A stretch of DNA of 6,120 nt from an uncultured Rhodopirellula sp. (GTDB lineage Bacteria; Planctomycetota; Planctomycetia; Pirellulales; Pirellulaceae), in the NCBI GenBank assembly GCA_913061385.1, contig CAJXTM010000263.1, positions 1 to 6,120 on the forward strand, in the 5' to 3' direction. The notes beneath the pieces are model-generated. The model had not been told where the DNA came from, did not search any database, and worked only from the letters and a program-made list of their open reading frames with translations. Below, piece after piece: positions 1 through 6,072 of the stretch. Position 1 is the first letter of the stretch, and every line of letters starts with the position of its first letter. Made by a program: the position numbers and the translations under genes.

Positions 1-46
1 AGATCAGCCTCGGTCTCGTGGGCTCGGAGATGTGTATAAGAGACAG
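1..46 (+). other. Untrimmed Nextera i7-side adapter (library artefact)
   Basis: This is not genomic DNA. Positions 28-46 are the 19-base Tn5 mosaic end AGATGTGTATAAGAGACAG. Positions 13-27 are the Nextera read-2 adapter (GTCTCGTGGGCTCGG, allowing for the junction at 12-13). Positions 5-12 (CAGCCTCG) are the reverse complement of an i7 index, CGAGGCTG. The block is the exact reverse complement of 6073-6118. Read on the minus strand it continues the open frame of the neighbouring gene as VSYTHLRAHETEAD, a known adapter-derived peptide in databases. Genomic sequence begins at about 47. Confidence 0.98.
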
Positions 47-797
47 GATTAGAAACAAACAACAGGGATCCGATCGCCCAAATCACCAGGAACACTGCAA
101 CACCAGCAGGCAAGTAAAACGAGTCTACGATTTTGGAAGCGGCGCCGGACTGTAGTTCCACCGCCAGCTTCTCACATTTCTTTGTCAAACGACTCAGTGA
201 TTCGATGGTAGCTTTGATCGTTTCAGGTCTCGACTCCCTTAATTCCTTTAACTGCTCTTCATCGGGCTTTATCTCCGGAAGCATATCGAGCCGACGGATG
301 GTCACATGATTCACCTCTTCAATCTGCTTCGCTAGAGGCAACAAGGCCTCATCAATCAGCTTGACTTCTTTTCGTTTTTGCTGACCAGGTTGATCTTTCC
401 GGTTCTCATATTGTTCTGTGACTGCCTGGCATCGTGATTGCACCTTTTGCTCGATCACCAGTTGTTCTTGGACTGTTTTTTGCTTGAACAGCTGCGTCAG
501 ACGACTCAACTCAATCCGATTACGAACTGCAGTTTCTTCGTAAATGCTTGCCTGTGTTTCGTCTGCTTCATCCCAGATGGCAAGCATTTTGCGGCGTTTA
601 TCTCGACACTGCTCCATCGTGGCAGCATGGCTAATCGCATAATTTCTTTCTTGTTCCATTTCCTGCTGAAAGTGCAGTTTTTGCAAATCCGATTGCCGAG
701 CTGAGCAAGTTTGAAATCGCTTTGACAAACCATCCAGCAGTTGTCGTTGACGAGAGGTCGCAAGAAGCCCAGTCGGACTGACAGAATTGTCTTTCAT
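47..797 (-). CDS. Coiled-coil membrane protein, N-terminal 250 residues; possibly an FtsK/SpoIIIE-type ATPase (3' end off contig)
   Basis: The frame opens at ATG 797-795 and has no stop before the adapter junction, so about 250 genuine residues are present and the C-terminus is missing. The protein begins MKDNSVSPTGLLATSRQRQL. Residues about 15-225 are very rich in Gln, Glu, Lys and Arg and look like long amphipathic helices or coiled coils. Residues about 229-249 (LPAGVAVFLVIWAIGSLLFV) form a clear membrane helix ending at the contig edge. No signal peptide is seen, so the helical part is probably cytoplasmic. It is the last visible gene of the minus-strand operon, 38 bases after the small helical protein. 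From memory, planctomycete FtsK/SpoIIIE-domain proteins often start with such a coiled-coil region before membrane helices and ATPase domains, and often follow a small WXG-like gene. That identity is inference, because no Walker motif is visible. The upstream leader is pyrimidine-rich with no Shine-Dalgarno sequence. A generic coiled-coil membrane protein is the alternative. Confidence 0.8.
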
Positions 798-835
798 GAT
801 CGCGATGGGGGGAAAGAGGAGAGAAGCAACGCTCT

Positions 836-1093
836 CTATTCTAACCCGTCAGACAGCACATTATCATCTTTCAACTCAAGATCTGCCTTCCTGACCGAAT
901 CACAGAATTCATGAAGCGTTCCTGTAAATCGGCTCAAACTGGGACCGAGCGAGGACAGATGCTCCTGCTCAAACTTCCGACAACGATCATCAAGCCAATC
1001 TTCGCGGACCTTTCCCCAAAGCCTCGCGAACTCCGTAAAATCACGCTGAATGCGGCCTTCGCAGTCTGTCACACGCCCGAGTTGAAATGCCAT
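836..1093 (-). CDS. Small helical protein (85 aa), WXG100/ESAT-6-like in style
   Basis: This is an 85-residue protein with no signal peptide or membrane segment. It is predicted almost entirely helical, in two stretches (about 8-46 and 50-74) separated by a short break around Leu-Gly-Pro (49-51). Aromatic and acidic positions are arranged as W26-G27, W33-L-D-D and F41-E-Q-E, followed by a second amphipathic helix. The W-x-D-D pattern followed by a Phe and a two-helix hairpin resembles small proteins encoded beside FtsK/SpoIIIE-type ATPases, which are distant relatives of WXG100 secretion partners. A canonical W-x-G turn is absent, so membership is not proven. The start is supported by a strong ribosome-binding site five bases upstream. 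It lies 24 bases after the HEAT-repeat gene and 38 bases before the coiled-coil membrane gene, consistent with translation from one mRNA. It could instead be an unrelated small cytoplasmic helical protein. Confidence 0.75.
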   Translation of the reverse strand: MAFQLGRVTDCEGRIQRDFTEFARLWGKVREDWLDDRCRKFEQEHLSSLGPSLSRFTGTLHEFCDSVRKADLELKDDNVLSDGLE

Positions 1094-1098
1094 GCAAG

Positions 1099-1107
1099 CC
1101 CTCCCTT
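1099..1107 (-). promoter_or_regulatory. Ribosome-binding site of the small helical protein
   Basis: Read on the minus strand this is AAGGGAGGG, ending five bases before the ATG at 1093-1091. It is the best Shine-Dalgarno sequence in the window and fixes the start of the 85-residue gene. The other starts here have weak or no such site, suggesting that this small protein is translated more strongly than its operon partners. Confidence 0.7.
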
Positions 1108-1117
1108 TTGGGGGATA

Positions 1118-2704
1118 TTAGGATTGCGAATTGAACGTACGCAACATTTTCCTGCCCTTATACAGATTAAACAAATCATCGGCAGAAAGTGGTCTCAAGC
1201 GTCCAGAAATTGGACGATCAATGGTTTCAAGATTGTCTGTGATCACGACACATTCGGTGGTTTCCCGCAGTGCAGTGAAGAGCCCTGCTTGCTCATCCAG
1301 AAAAATCCCGAGCATCACAGGCTTCATGGAACGGTAACCGTTATGTTCCAGATGTTTCGAAAATGTCTCCATAGCACGTTGCTGGGCATCATTGAATTGG
1401 TCTGCAGCAACCGTAAATATTTCTTCATGCTCGACATGCCACCCCGCGTAGATCGCGTAGATATCGTCAACAGGAAGATTTGCTACATCCGTCGACATGG
1501 CGAAACAAACCGGGCCCGTCATCCCAACATTGCTGTAGGTTCGCTCACCCATGTTGTACTCAAATCGCACCAGATAAACATCAATGGGATCGTTATAGCT
1601 TGGCCATAATAAGCGTCGCTGATCGATAACTTCCACAGAAGTTGGTGGGACCCCCATCTGTTGTGGCTGGGTAAGCCACAACGCCATCTCTGCCTCAGCA
1701 GTTGCTTTTTCTCCGCGATCATCCTCATTGACCTGATCACCGATCCCAATTTCATCTGCATAGTGGATCGCTCGCAGTCGAGCAGCCGGATCCTCGGTTA
1801 AAGCCAGCAATCGCTTTTTGCCATTATCATCTCCCAGCTTGGCCAGTGCTCCCGCGGCTTCGCATTGAACTCGTCGGTGTCGAAGCTCGATGGTTTGGTT
1901 CAATTTTCCTATCGAGGTCTCATCACCGATCAAACCAACGGTATCGCAGAGTGATACGGCCAAAGCCACAGCCTCGCCTAACGTTGCTTGAACTGTCTCA
2001 ACATCGTCACCAAAGGCCCGTGGGTTTTCTTCGAACAAACTCAACCGTCCACTGACTTCACCCAATAAGTGATTCAGCATGGGCAGACGCTCACTCGCCT
2101 GATGAGTTTCAGTGCGGCCTTCTCGAAACAGATAATTTGCCAGATCCAAGACAGGTGATGCCAAAGCGGCATGTTGCAATGAATCCAACAACGCCGGATA
2201 CACCACATCAATCGACCAGTCTTCGTGCTGCATCAGCGGGCTCAAGACCTGCGCTGCCTCTATCCACTGGCTGGGAGGCATCTCCTCCAACAAAAACACC
2301 AATCTGCCCAATGCATCTTCGCTGCGAATCATTGCGAGCAGCTGAAGGACCAGAAAACGATTGGTTGTCTTGGGTGGCAACACTTCCATGATCTTTTGCA
2401 GGTGGCTTGGCTCCACCTTGGATACAACTTCTGGCCCCGCCTGCAAAACAACGGTATGCATCACGCGCAAGATACCGCCAAGAATGGCAGGATCAGATGC
2501 TGAAACCATATCCGGCTGACTGGCAATCTCTTCGATCAGCAGGGCTCCCTGACCTTCAACTGATTCTGCCAACTGTCGCAATTGCCATCCGGCAGCAACT
2601 GGATCAGCGGTTGACCCAAGAAGCGGCTCGAGTTTTTCTTCAAACACGGAATCTTCTGTTCTGTTCGAGACTTGGTAGCACCGCAGGAGTGCTTTGTGAT
2701 TCAT
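1118..2704 (-). CDS. HEAT-repeat protein with an unclassified C-terminal domain (528 aa)
   Basis: This is a cytoplasmic protein; no signal peptide or membrane helix is visible. Residues about 15-320 are a run of paired amphipathic helices. The clearest HEAT-type unit is at about 276-322, with the pattern R-R-V-Q-C-E-A-A-G-A-L-A-K-L-G-D followed by a second unit with R-L-R-A-I. Such helical solenoids are protein-binding scaffolds. A Glu/Asp-rich linker near 325-340 leads to a mixed alpha/beta domain (about 350-528). That domain has conserved-looking patches D-V-Y-L-V-R-F-E-Y (375-383), Y-S-N-V-G-M-T-G-P (390-398) and D-D-I-Y-A-I-Y-A-G-W (413-422). I cannot match it to a named family, although it resembles conserved planctomycete hypothetical proteins. 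The gene sits 22 bases after the DinB-like gene and 24 before the small helical protein, so it probably belongs to the same operon. Its scaffold nature fits an adaptor for a membrane complex, but that is inference. The ATG has no strong Shine-Dalgarno sequence. Confidence 0.85.
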   Translation of the reverse strand: MNHKALLRCYQVSNRTEDSVFEEKLEPLLGSTADPVAAGWQLRQLAESVEGQGALLIEEIASQPDMVSASDPAILGGILRVMHTVVLQAGPEVVSKVEPSHLQKIMEVLPPKTTNRFLVLQLLAMIRSEDALGRLVFLLEEMPPSQWIEAAQVLSPLMQHEDWSIDVVYPALLDSLQHAALASPVLDLANYLFREGRTETHQASERLPMLNHLLGEVSGRLSLFEENPRAFGDDVETVQATLGEAVALAVSLCDTVGLIGDETSIGKLNQTIELRHRRVQCEAAGALAKLGDDNGKKRLLALTEDPAARLRAIHYADEIGIGDQVNEDDRGEKATAEAEMALWLTQPQQMGVPPTSVEVIDQRRLLWPSYNDPIDVYLVRFEYNMGERTYSNVGMTGPVCFAMSTDVANLPVDDIYAIYAGWHVEHEEIFTVAADQFNDAQQRAMETFSKHLEHNGYRSMKPVMLGIFLDEQAGLFTALRETTECVVITDNLETIDRPISGRLRPLSADDLFNLYKGRKMLRTFNSQS

Positions 2705-2726
2705 TTCAGACCGGCAGCAGATCCTG

Positions 2727-3308
2727 TCAGGATTCCATTGCCTGTTGGGCAGTCATTGCCTGTTGAGCAGTTCTGGCTACCGATACGCCGCAACGCCGCT
2801 CGACAATGCCAAGGTGGTGGTGCAAATGCCCTGCGGTCAGCCATGAGATCGCACGCACAGTGATGCAAAATCCATCTACTTCCACGTTAAAATCCCATGA
2901 CGCTGGAACGATTCGCCGCAGCAACAACAAGTTAGCCTGTCTTAGATAGCCAAATTCTGCAACCAGACCACTGAAATTGCCGAGACCAAAACGACTATCA
3001 GCGTAAGCATTTTCGTTCCAGCCTGGCAAAGGCGTAGTATCGCCGGCAGCGATTCTGAGCATGCGATAGCCAAAAACCCGCTCGGCATCGACACAATGCT
3101 CAAATACCTGCCGAACAGTCCATTCATACGGAGCATGTACTTTGTCGATTTGCTCCGTACACAGATGGCTTGCCAACTCACAGACCCAATAAAGCTGATC
3201 TTCCAGAGCTTTCAGGACACAATCTCCCTGTAATTGATCGATCAGGCCCTGCTGATATTCGGTACCTACTTCGGTATTTTCCGGGCGTCGGCTGGCAATT
3301 CGATTCAT
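2727..3308 (-). CDS. DinB-like (DinB_2/YfiT-type) four-helix-bundle protein
   Basis: This is a 193-residue soluble protein matching the DinB-like fold. Family members are metal-binding four-helix bundles, some of which act as thiol (bacillithiol or glutathione-type) S-transferases or metal-dependent hydrolases. Visible motifs in order are Y61-E-W-T-V-R-Q-V-F-E-H71-C-V-D-A-E-R-V-F, then R82-M-L-R-I-A-A-G-D-T-T-P-L-P-G-W, then a C-terminal helix A159-G-H161-L-H-H-H165-L-G-I-V. His71, His161 and His165 are the likely metal triad. The conserved core ends near residue 175 and is followed by a tail made of a short tandem duplication (TAQQAM twice). It is the first gene of the minus-strand operon, with a TATAAT about 45 bases upstream. 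The family call is strong, but the substrate is unknown. No clear Shine-Dalgarno sequence precedes the ATG, and the first 17 or so residues lie outside the conserved domain, so the start is less certain than the frame. Confidence 0.9.
   Translation of the reverse strand: MNRIASRRPENTEVGTEYQQGLIDQLQGDCVLKALEDQLYWVCELASHLCTEQIDKVHAPYEWTVRQVFEHCVDAERVFGYRMLRIAAGDTTPLPGWNENAYADSRFGLGNFSGLVAEFGYLRQANLLLLRRIVPASWDFNVEVDGFCITVRAISWLTAGHLHHHLGIVERRCGVSVARTAQQAMTAQQAMES
2736..2771. repeat. 18-bp tandem duplication in the 3' end of the DinB-like gene
   Basis: Two adjacent 18-base units, 2736-2753 and 2754-2771, read CATTGCCTGTTGGGCAGT and CATTGCCTGTTGAGCAGT, with one mismatch (2748 against 2766). In frame on the minus strand each encodes TAQQAM, so the duplication lengthens the C-terminal tail by six residues without disturbing the core. 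Confidence 0.95.
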
Positions 3309-3684
3309 CAGTGGTCGCAGCTAGTAAGTGACTGATTCATAAACGACGGTAAATTATAACCAGTTGGCGTCGCTCCCCGACCCGAAGGATAAACGTTGAA
3401 AATCGTGTGACAAGTCATTCGCGGCCCAGGTTGCCAGCTTGCCACGACCTTCGTATCAGCAGCAGAGGTTCAAAATACGGGATACAGCTCGTGGCCTGCT
3501 AAACACCATGGCAGCAGGGCGACACAACCGCGTAGGCAACGATCCAAGCGAGGGACTTGCCTCAATCGGATAATGTGAAAATTTGTGACACACGGTAAAT
3601 CTCGGCAACCTGCTCCATTTGTCCTGCCCTTCACAGTGAAATTGCAGCAGCTTTGCCATACCCAGTCTCGGTCATGGTGAACAC
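3309..3684. other. Divergent intergenic region, 376 bases, no convincing gene
   Basis: This region separates the divergent DinB-like and LemA-like genes. It holds the putative minus-strand TATAAT and an inverted repeat (CCTGCT at 3495-3500, AGCAGG at 3513-3518). It also holds two similar words containing TGTGACA (3398-3412 and 3577-3590) and a 9-base repeat ACGGTAAAT (3346-3354 and 3592-3600). The one open frame here, minus strand 3456-3659, has a composition unlike a folded protein and no supporting ribosome-binding site. No tRNA or other structured RNA was recognised. Confidence 0.6.
3353..3358 (-). promoter_or_regulatory. Putative -10 element of the DinB/HEAT/coiled-coil operon
   Basis: On the minus strand the sequence is a perfect TATAAT, within GGTTATAATTTACC. 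Transcription would start near 3346 and give a leader of about 38 bases before the first ATG. No good TTGACA-like hexamer is found 16-18 bases upstream and there is no TGn extension, so only the -10 half of the promoter is supported. Confidence 0.4.
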
Positions 3685-4257
3685 ATGGTGTATCTGTGCA
3701 TTTTTTTCGCTGTCGTGGCGTTCTGTCAATTAGGTGCGCGATTCCATCGGTCTCAGCGACTAGAAGAGCTTTCGTTACGGAGCAGTGCCGATTTGGGTCA
3801 CCTCAAACGAGAGTTGGCCAATCGGCATGTGATCGTCTCACATCTCGCCGATTCTCTTCCTAGCTCATTCGATCCCAAGTTCGAACGACAAAAACTGCGA
3901 GAGATCAGCCAGACAGCTGAAGACTCGCTTTCGACCATCGATCCCCGCAAACCATGCGCGAACCAAATTCGTGATTTTATGGCGCGAGAACGCGAACTGG
4001 TCGACGTGACTCGCGATCTGGTCGACTGCATCGAAACGGACAATGATCTCAACCAAGCCCACCTGGTCGCCAGTTGTATTGAGGGGCTCGACAAAGCCAA
4101 TGCGCAAATCGGGAATCGCAAATCCATTTATAATTCCTCAGCCATGGCGCACCAAAGGCTGAAGCGTGGCTCGTTCCTACGACAGCCTAAAAGTCGAGAG
4201 GAATTTACTGTCTTTGATTCAGAAGAATGGGATATGAGGACCGCGACTGGCTCATGA
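3685..4257 (+). CDS. LemA-like membrane-anchored protein (190 aa)
   Basis: The N-terminus (residues about 2-18, VYLCIFFAVVAFCQLGA) is a hydrophobic anchor, followed by an almost wholly helical body. Two stretches recall the LemA family. D36-L-G-H-L-K-R-E-L-A-N-R-H-V-I-V-S-H-L-A-D fits the family's first helix (ID-x-QLKRR-x-DLIPNLV). I142-G-N-R-K-S-I-Y-N and a following F-L-R-Q-P-K-S-R-E-E-F fit the ENRI-x3-R-x2-YN and F-x2-E-x-F region near the end. Length (190) is normal for LemA. Members are membrane proteins with a short N-terminal anchor and a helical bundle; their biochemical role is unknown. The match is divergent: the usual upstream YN-x-LV motif is not seen. The start ATG has GGTGA four bases upstream, and an in-frame stop lies at 3637-3639, so no longer form is available. 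This is the only plus-strand gene. It is divergent from the DinB operon and overlaps the esterase gene tail to tail by six bases. Confidence 0.75.
   Translation: MVYLCIFFAVVAFCQLGARFHRSQRLEELSLRSSADLGHLKRELANRHVIVSHLADSLPSSFDPKFERQKLREISQTAEDSLSTIDPRKPCANQIRDFMARERELVDVTRDLVDCIETDNDLNQAHLVASCIEGLDKANAQIGNRKSIYNSSAMAHQRLKRGSFLRQPKSREEFTVFDSEEWDMRTATGS
4252..4257. other. Shared palindromic stop: TCATGA
   Basis: The convergent LemA-like and esterase genes both end inside this 6-base palindrome. TGA at 4255-4257 stops the plus-strand gene, and the complement of TCA at 4252-4254 stops the minus-strand gene. There is no room for an intergenic terminator, so any terminator must lie inside the opposing coding sequence. 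Confidence 0.95.
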
Positions 4258-4986
4258 TGCGGCGATTTTCCTAAGCAACTCGGCCGTCACTGTGACAGAT
4301 TCCAGATCGATGGTATGCGGGCCCTCGAAAGAATGAAAACGGTTGCTCACGCCAGAGTTCTGTAACATTTCATTGAGGATACTAGCGCTGGCGTAGGGCA
4401 AAACCGGATCAATCGTGCCATGTGATTGAAAGACCTCGGTCCCAGACAATCGGCTCATCGCTTGCTGCCATTGGGGTCGACAGATTACCGTACCCGAGAA
4501 TTGAATCAGCAACTGCGGAGGTGCAACACTTCCCCTCAATGCAGTGTCCATCGCCAACATGGCTCCCTGCGAAAAGCCTCCCAGCACCAAGGGAGTTGCG
4601 TCTCCACCCAACTCCTGTTTTACCGATGTAATCGTGTCGCAAAGTGTCAACCTTGCTTCGGTAACACCAGGTGGCTCATGCTCATGCAATTCCTCAAAGT
4701 CGGATGCCTGCACGGCCTCAGCCAGACGCGCCATATTGATCGGCCACCAGGCACGTCCCTGCGGCATACCAATTTCTGCAAGTGAGTTTGGCGCATCCGG
4801 AAAAACAAAACGGAACTTGTCGCCCTGATCACCTAATAAACTGAGCCACTCATTGGAAAGCCCCGCCAAGTCGTCATACGACGCCCCATAACCGTGGCAA
4901 ATCACTACTCCAATGCTCGGCTCATCACCACCATCAACAACAATGCAATCGAGTGAGGCGATTCGGGTCCGGCGTGCTTCAGGCAT
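4252..4986 (-). CDS. Serine esterase, phospholipase/carboxylesterase family (alpha/beta hydrolase)
   Basis: This is a 244-residue alpha/beta hydrolase of the phospholipase/carboxylesterase type, which hydrolyses ester or thioester bonds of small or acyl substrates in the cytoplasm. All key elements are visible: an oxyanion segment H31-G-Y-G, the F61-P-D-A-P substrate strand, R78-A-W-W-P typical of this family, and the nucleophile elbow G137-F-S139-Q-G. The catalytic acid follows at H189-G-T-I-D193-P-V-L-P and the catalytic His at G222-P-H224-T-I. The catalytic triad is therefore Ser139-Asp193-His224. Length is slightly above the usual 210-225 residues. There is no signal peptide. The start has no Shine-Dalgarno sequence, but the conserved region begins soon after. 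It lies 206 bases downstream of recJ on the same strand, so co-transcription is possible but not shown. The natural substrate cannot be read from sequence. Confidence 0.93.
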   Translation of the reverse strand: MPEARRTRIASLDCIVVDGGDEPSIGVVICHGYGASYDDLAGLSNEWLSLLGDQGDKFRFVFPDAPNSLAEIGMPQGRAWWPINMARLAEAVQASDFEELHEHEPPGVTEARLTLCDTITSVKQELGGDATPLVLGGFSQGAMLAMDTALRGSVAPPQLLIQFSGTVICRPQWQQAMSRLSGTEVFQSHGTIDPVLPYASASILNEMLQNSGVSNRFHSFEGPHTIDLESVTVTAELLRKIAAS

Positions 4987-5192
4987 TAAAATTCTCGAGT
5001 AGGGAAAAAACGGAATAGGATGATCCAGAGTGGATCCACGAATCGAAAGATCGACGACGTCATCGGCTAAATTCTTGCCATATCATTGCAAGCTTTTAAA
5101 TCACAAATTTACTTTAGCAGCTTAATTTGCGATGTAATTCGCCATCAAAACAATGACTTTAGACCAGCCCAACGTTTCACGAACGGCATAAG
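4987..5192. other. Intergenic region between recJ and the esterase gene
   Basis: This is 206 bases of AT-rich sequence. Only very short inverted repeats are present (for example GCGA/TCGC around a 6-base loop near 5129-5142, and CGTT/AACG near 5172-5184), without a following T-run. No convincing terminator, promoter pair or small gene was found. Confidence 0.5.
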
Positions 5193-6072
5193 TCAAACAG
5201 CAGCAAGTGTTGTTGCAGGACGCCAATCAACAAGATGAATCTCGACCTTCCTGAATCCACGGAAGTCATTCACCACCGGGCGGTAGGCAATTTCAATTGG
5301 ACCTTCGGTAGCATTGAGTTCATCGCACCAATCGCCGGCACCAAAAGCCACCCCACGGATTACTTTTTTTCCTTGCCGCAAATTAACGGTGAGATGCCGA
5401 TCCCCGCCACCCATCTTGCGTGCAGGTTCATCGAGTTCGACATTTCTGCAAAACAGCACGGGTCTTGGATTGGCCGCACCAAACGGGGCAAGCATATCCA
5501 TCTGCTTGAGCACCTCGAGATTCAATTGACCGAGCGTCGCCTCTGCGTCGATCACGATCTCAGGCACAATTTCTTTATCGTGCCATTGCTTGGCGACTGC
5601 TTCATTGAAGTCACCCCGAAAAGAATCAATTTCTCTTTCACTGATCGTTAAACCCGCTGCAGCTTTATGTCCGCCGAACCGCACCAACCGGTGATCACAC
5701 TCACAAAGAGCATCGTAAAGATTGATATTCGTTCCACCGACACGACCTGAACCAACTGCCTCTGATTTGCCAGCAGCATCCTGAGAAATCACAAAAACCG
5801 GCTTGGCATATTTGTCGGCCAGACGACCGGCCACGACACCGATGACACCCTGATGCCAACCAACACCAGCAAGCACCAACGCAGGATCACTCTCCGGCTC
5901 AAAATCAGACTTGGCCTGTTTGTCTGCTGCCAGATAAACACTGCGTTGCAAACTGTCACGTGTCGTATTGAGTTGATGAATGTATTCAGCTAGCTGCGTC
6001 GCTCGCTCACCTGGTGAAATGGTCATTAACTCGACCGCCAATTGCGCCTGCCCAAGCCGTCCAGCGGCATTC
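5193..6072 (-). CDS. recJ: Single-stranded-DNA-specific exonuclease RecJ, C-terminal half (5' end off contig)
   Basis: RecJ degrades single-stranded DNA 5' to 3' in recombination, mismatch repair and base-excision repair. About 292 genuine residues are present, against about 560-580 for a full protein, so the N-terminal DHH catalytic domain is missing. The fragment opens within the family motif (I)NAAGRLG. It continues through the DHHA1 domain, with G-V-G-W-H-Q-G-V-I-G-V-V-A-G-R-L, then G-S-G-R-V-G-G-T-N-I-N-L-Y-D-A-L, then R-F-G-G-H-K-A-A-A-G-L-T. It ends in the RecJ OB-fold domain, with M-L-A-P-F-G-A-A-N-P-R-P-V-L and D-R-H-L-T-V-N-L. The natural stop is at 5193-5195. The frame appears to have its own ATG at 6101-6099, but that start and the first ten residues (MGSEMCIRDR) are translated adapter. 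The gene should be annotated as partial. Its C-terminal part is intact, with no frameshift. Confidence 0.96.

Noticed and set aside
911..1609. A 232-codon open frame on the plus strand
   Set aside because: It is antisense to the small helical gene and the HEAT-repeat gene, which have better protein-like sequence, a strong ribosome-binding site and operon spacing. The antisense protein shows no recognisable domain.
3495..3518. Inverted repeat CCTGCT/AGCAGG as a terminator or riboswitch stem
   Set aside because: The stem has only six base pairs with a 12-base loop and no T-run on either side. It is not downstream of any gene on either strand.
3566..3575. GATAAT-like -10 for the LemA-like gene
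   Set aside because: No TTGACA-like hexamer lies at a suitable distance and the element is about 110 bases from the start codon. It is indistinguishable from chance.
3456..3659. A 67-codon minus-strand open frame in the divergent intergenic region
   Set aside because: The peptide is rich in Cys, Arg, Pro and Ser with no domain pattern, and there is no clear ribosome-binding site.
4987..5192. Promoter or terminator between recJ and the esterase gene
   Set aside because: Only weak hexamer matches and 4-base stems without a T-run were found.
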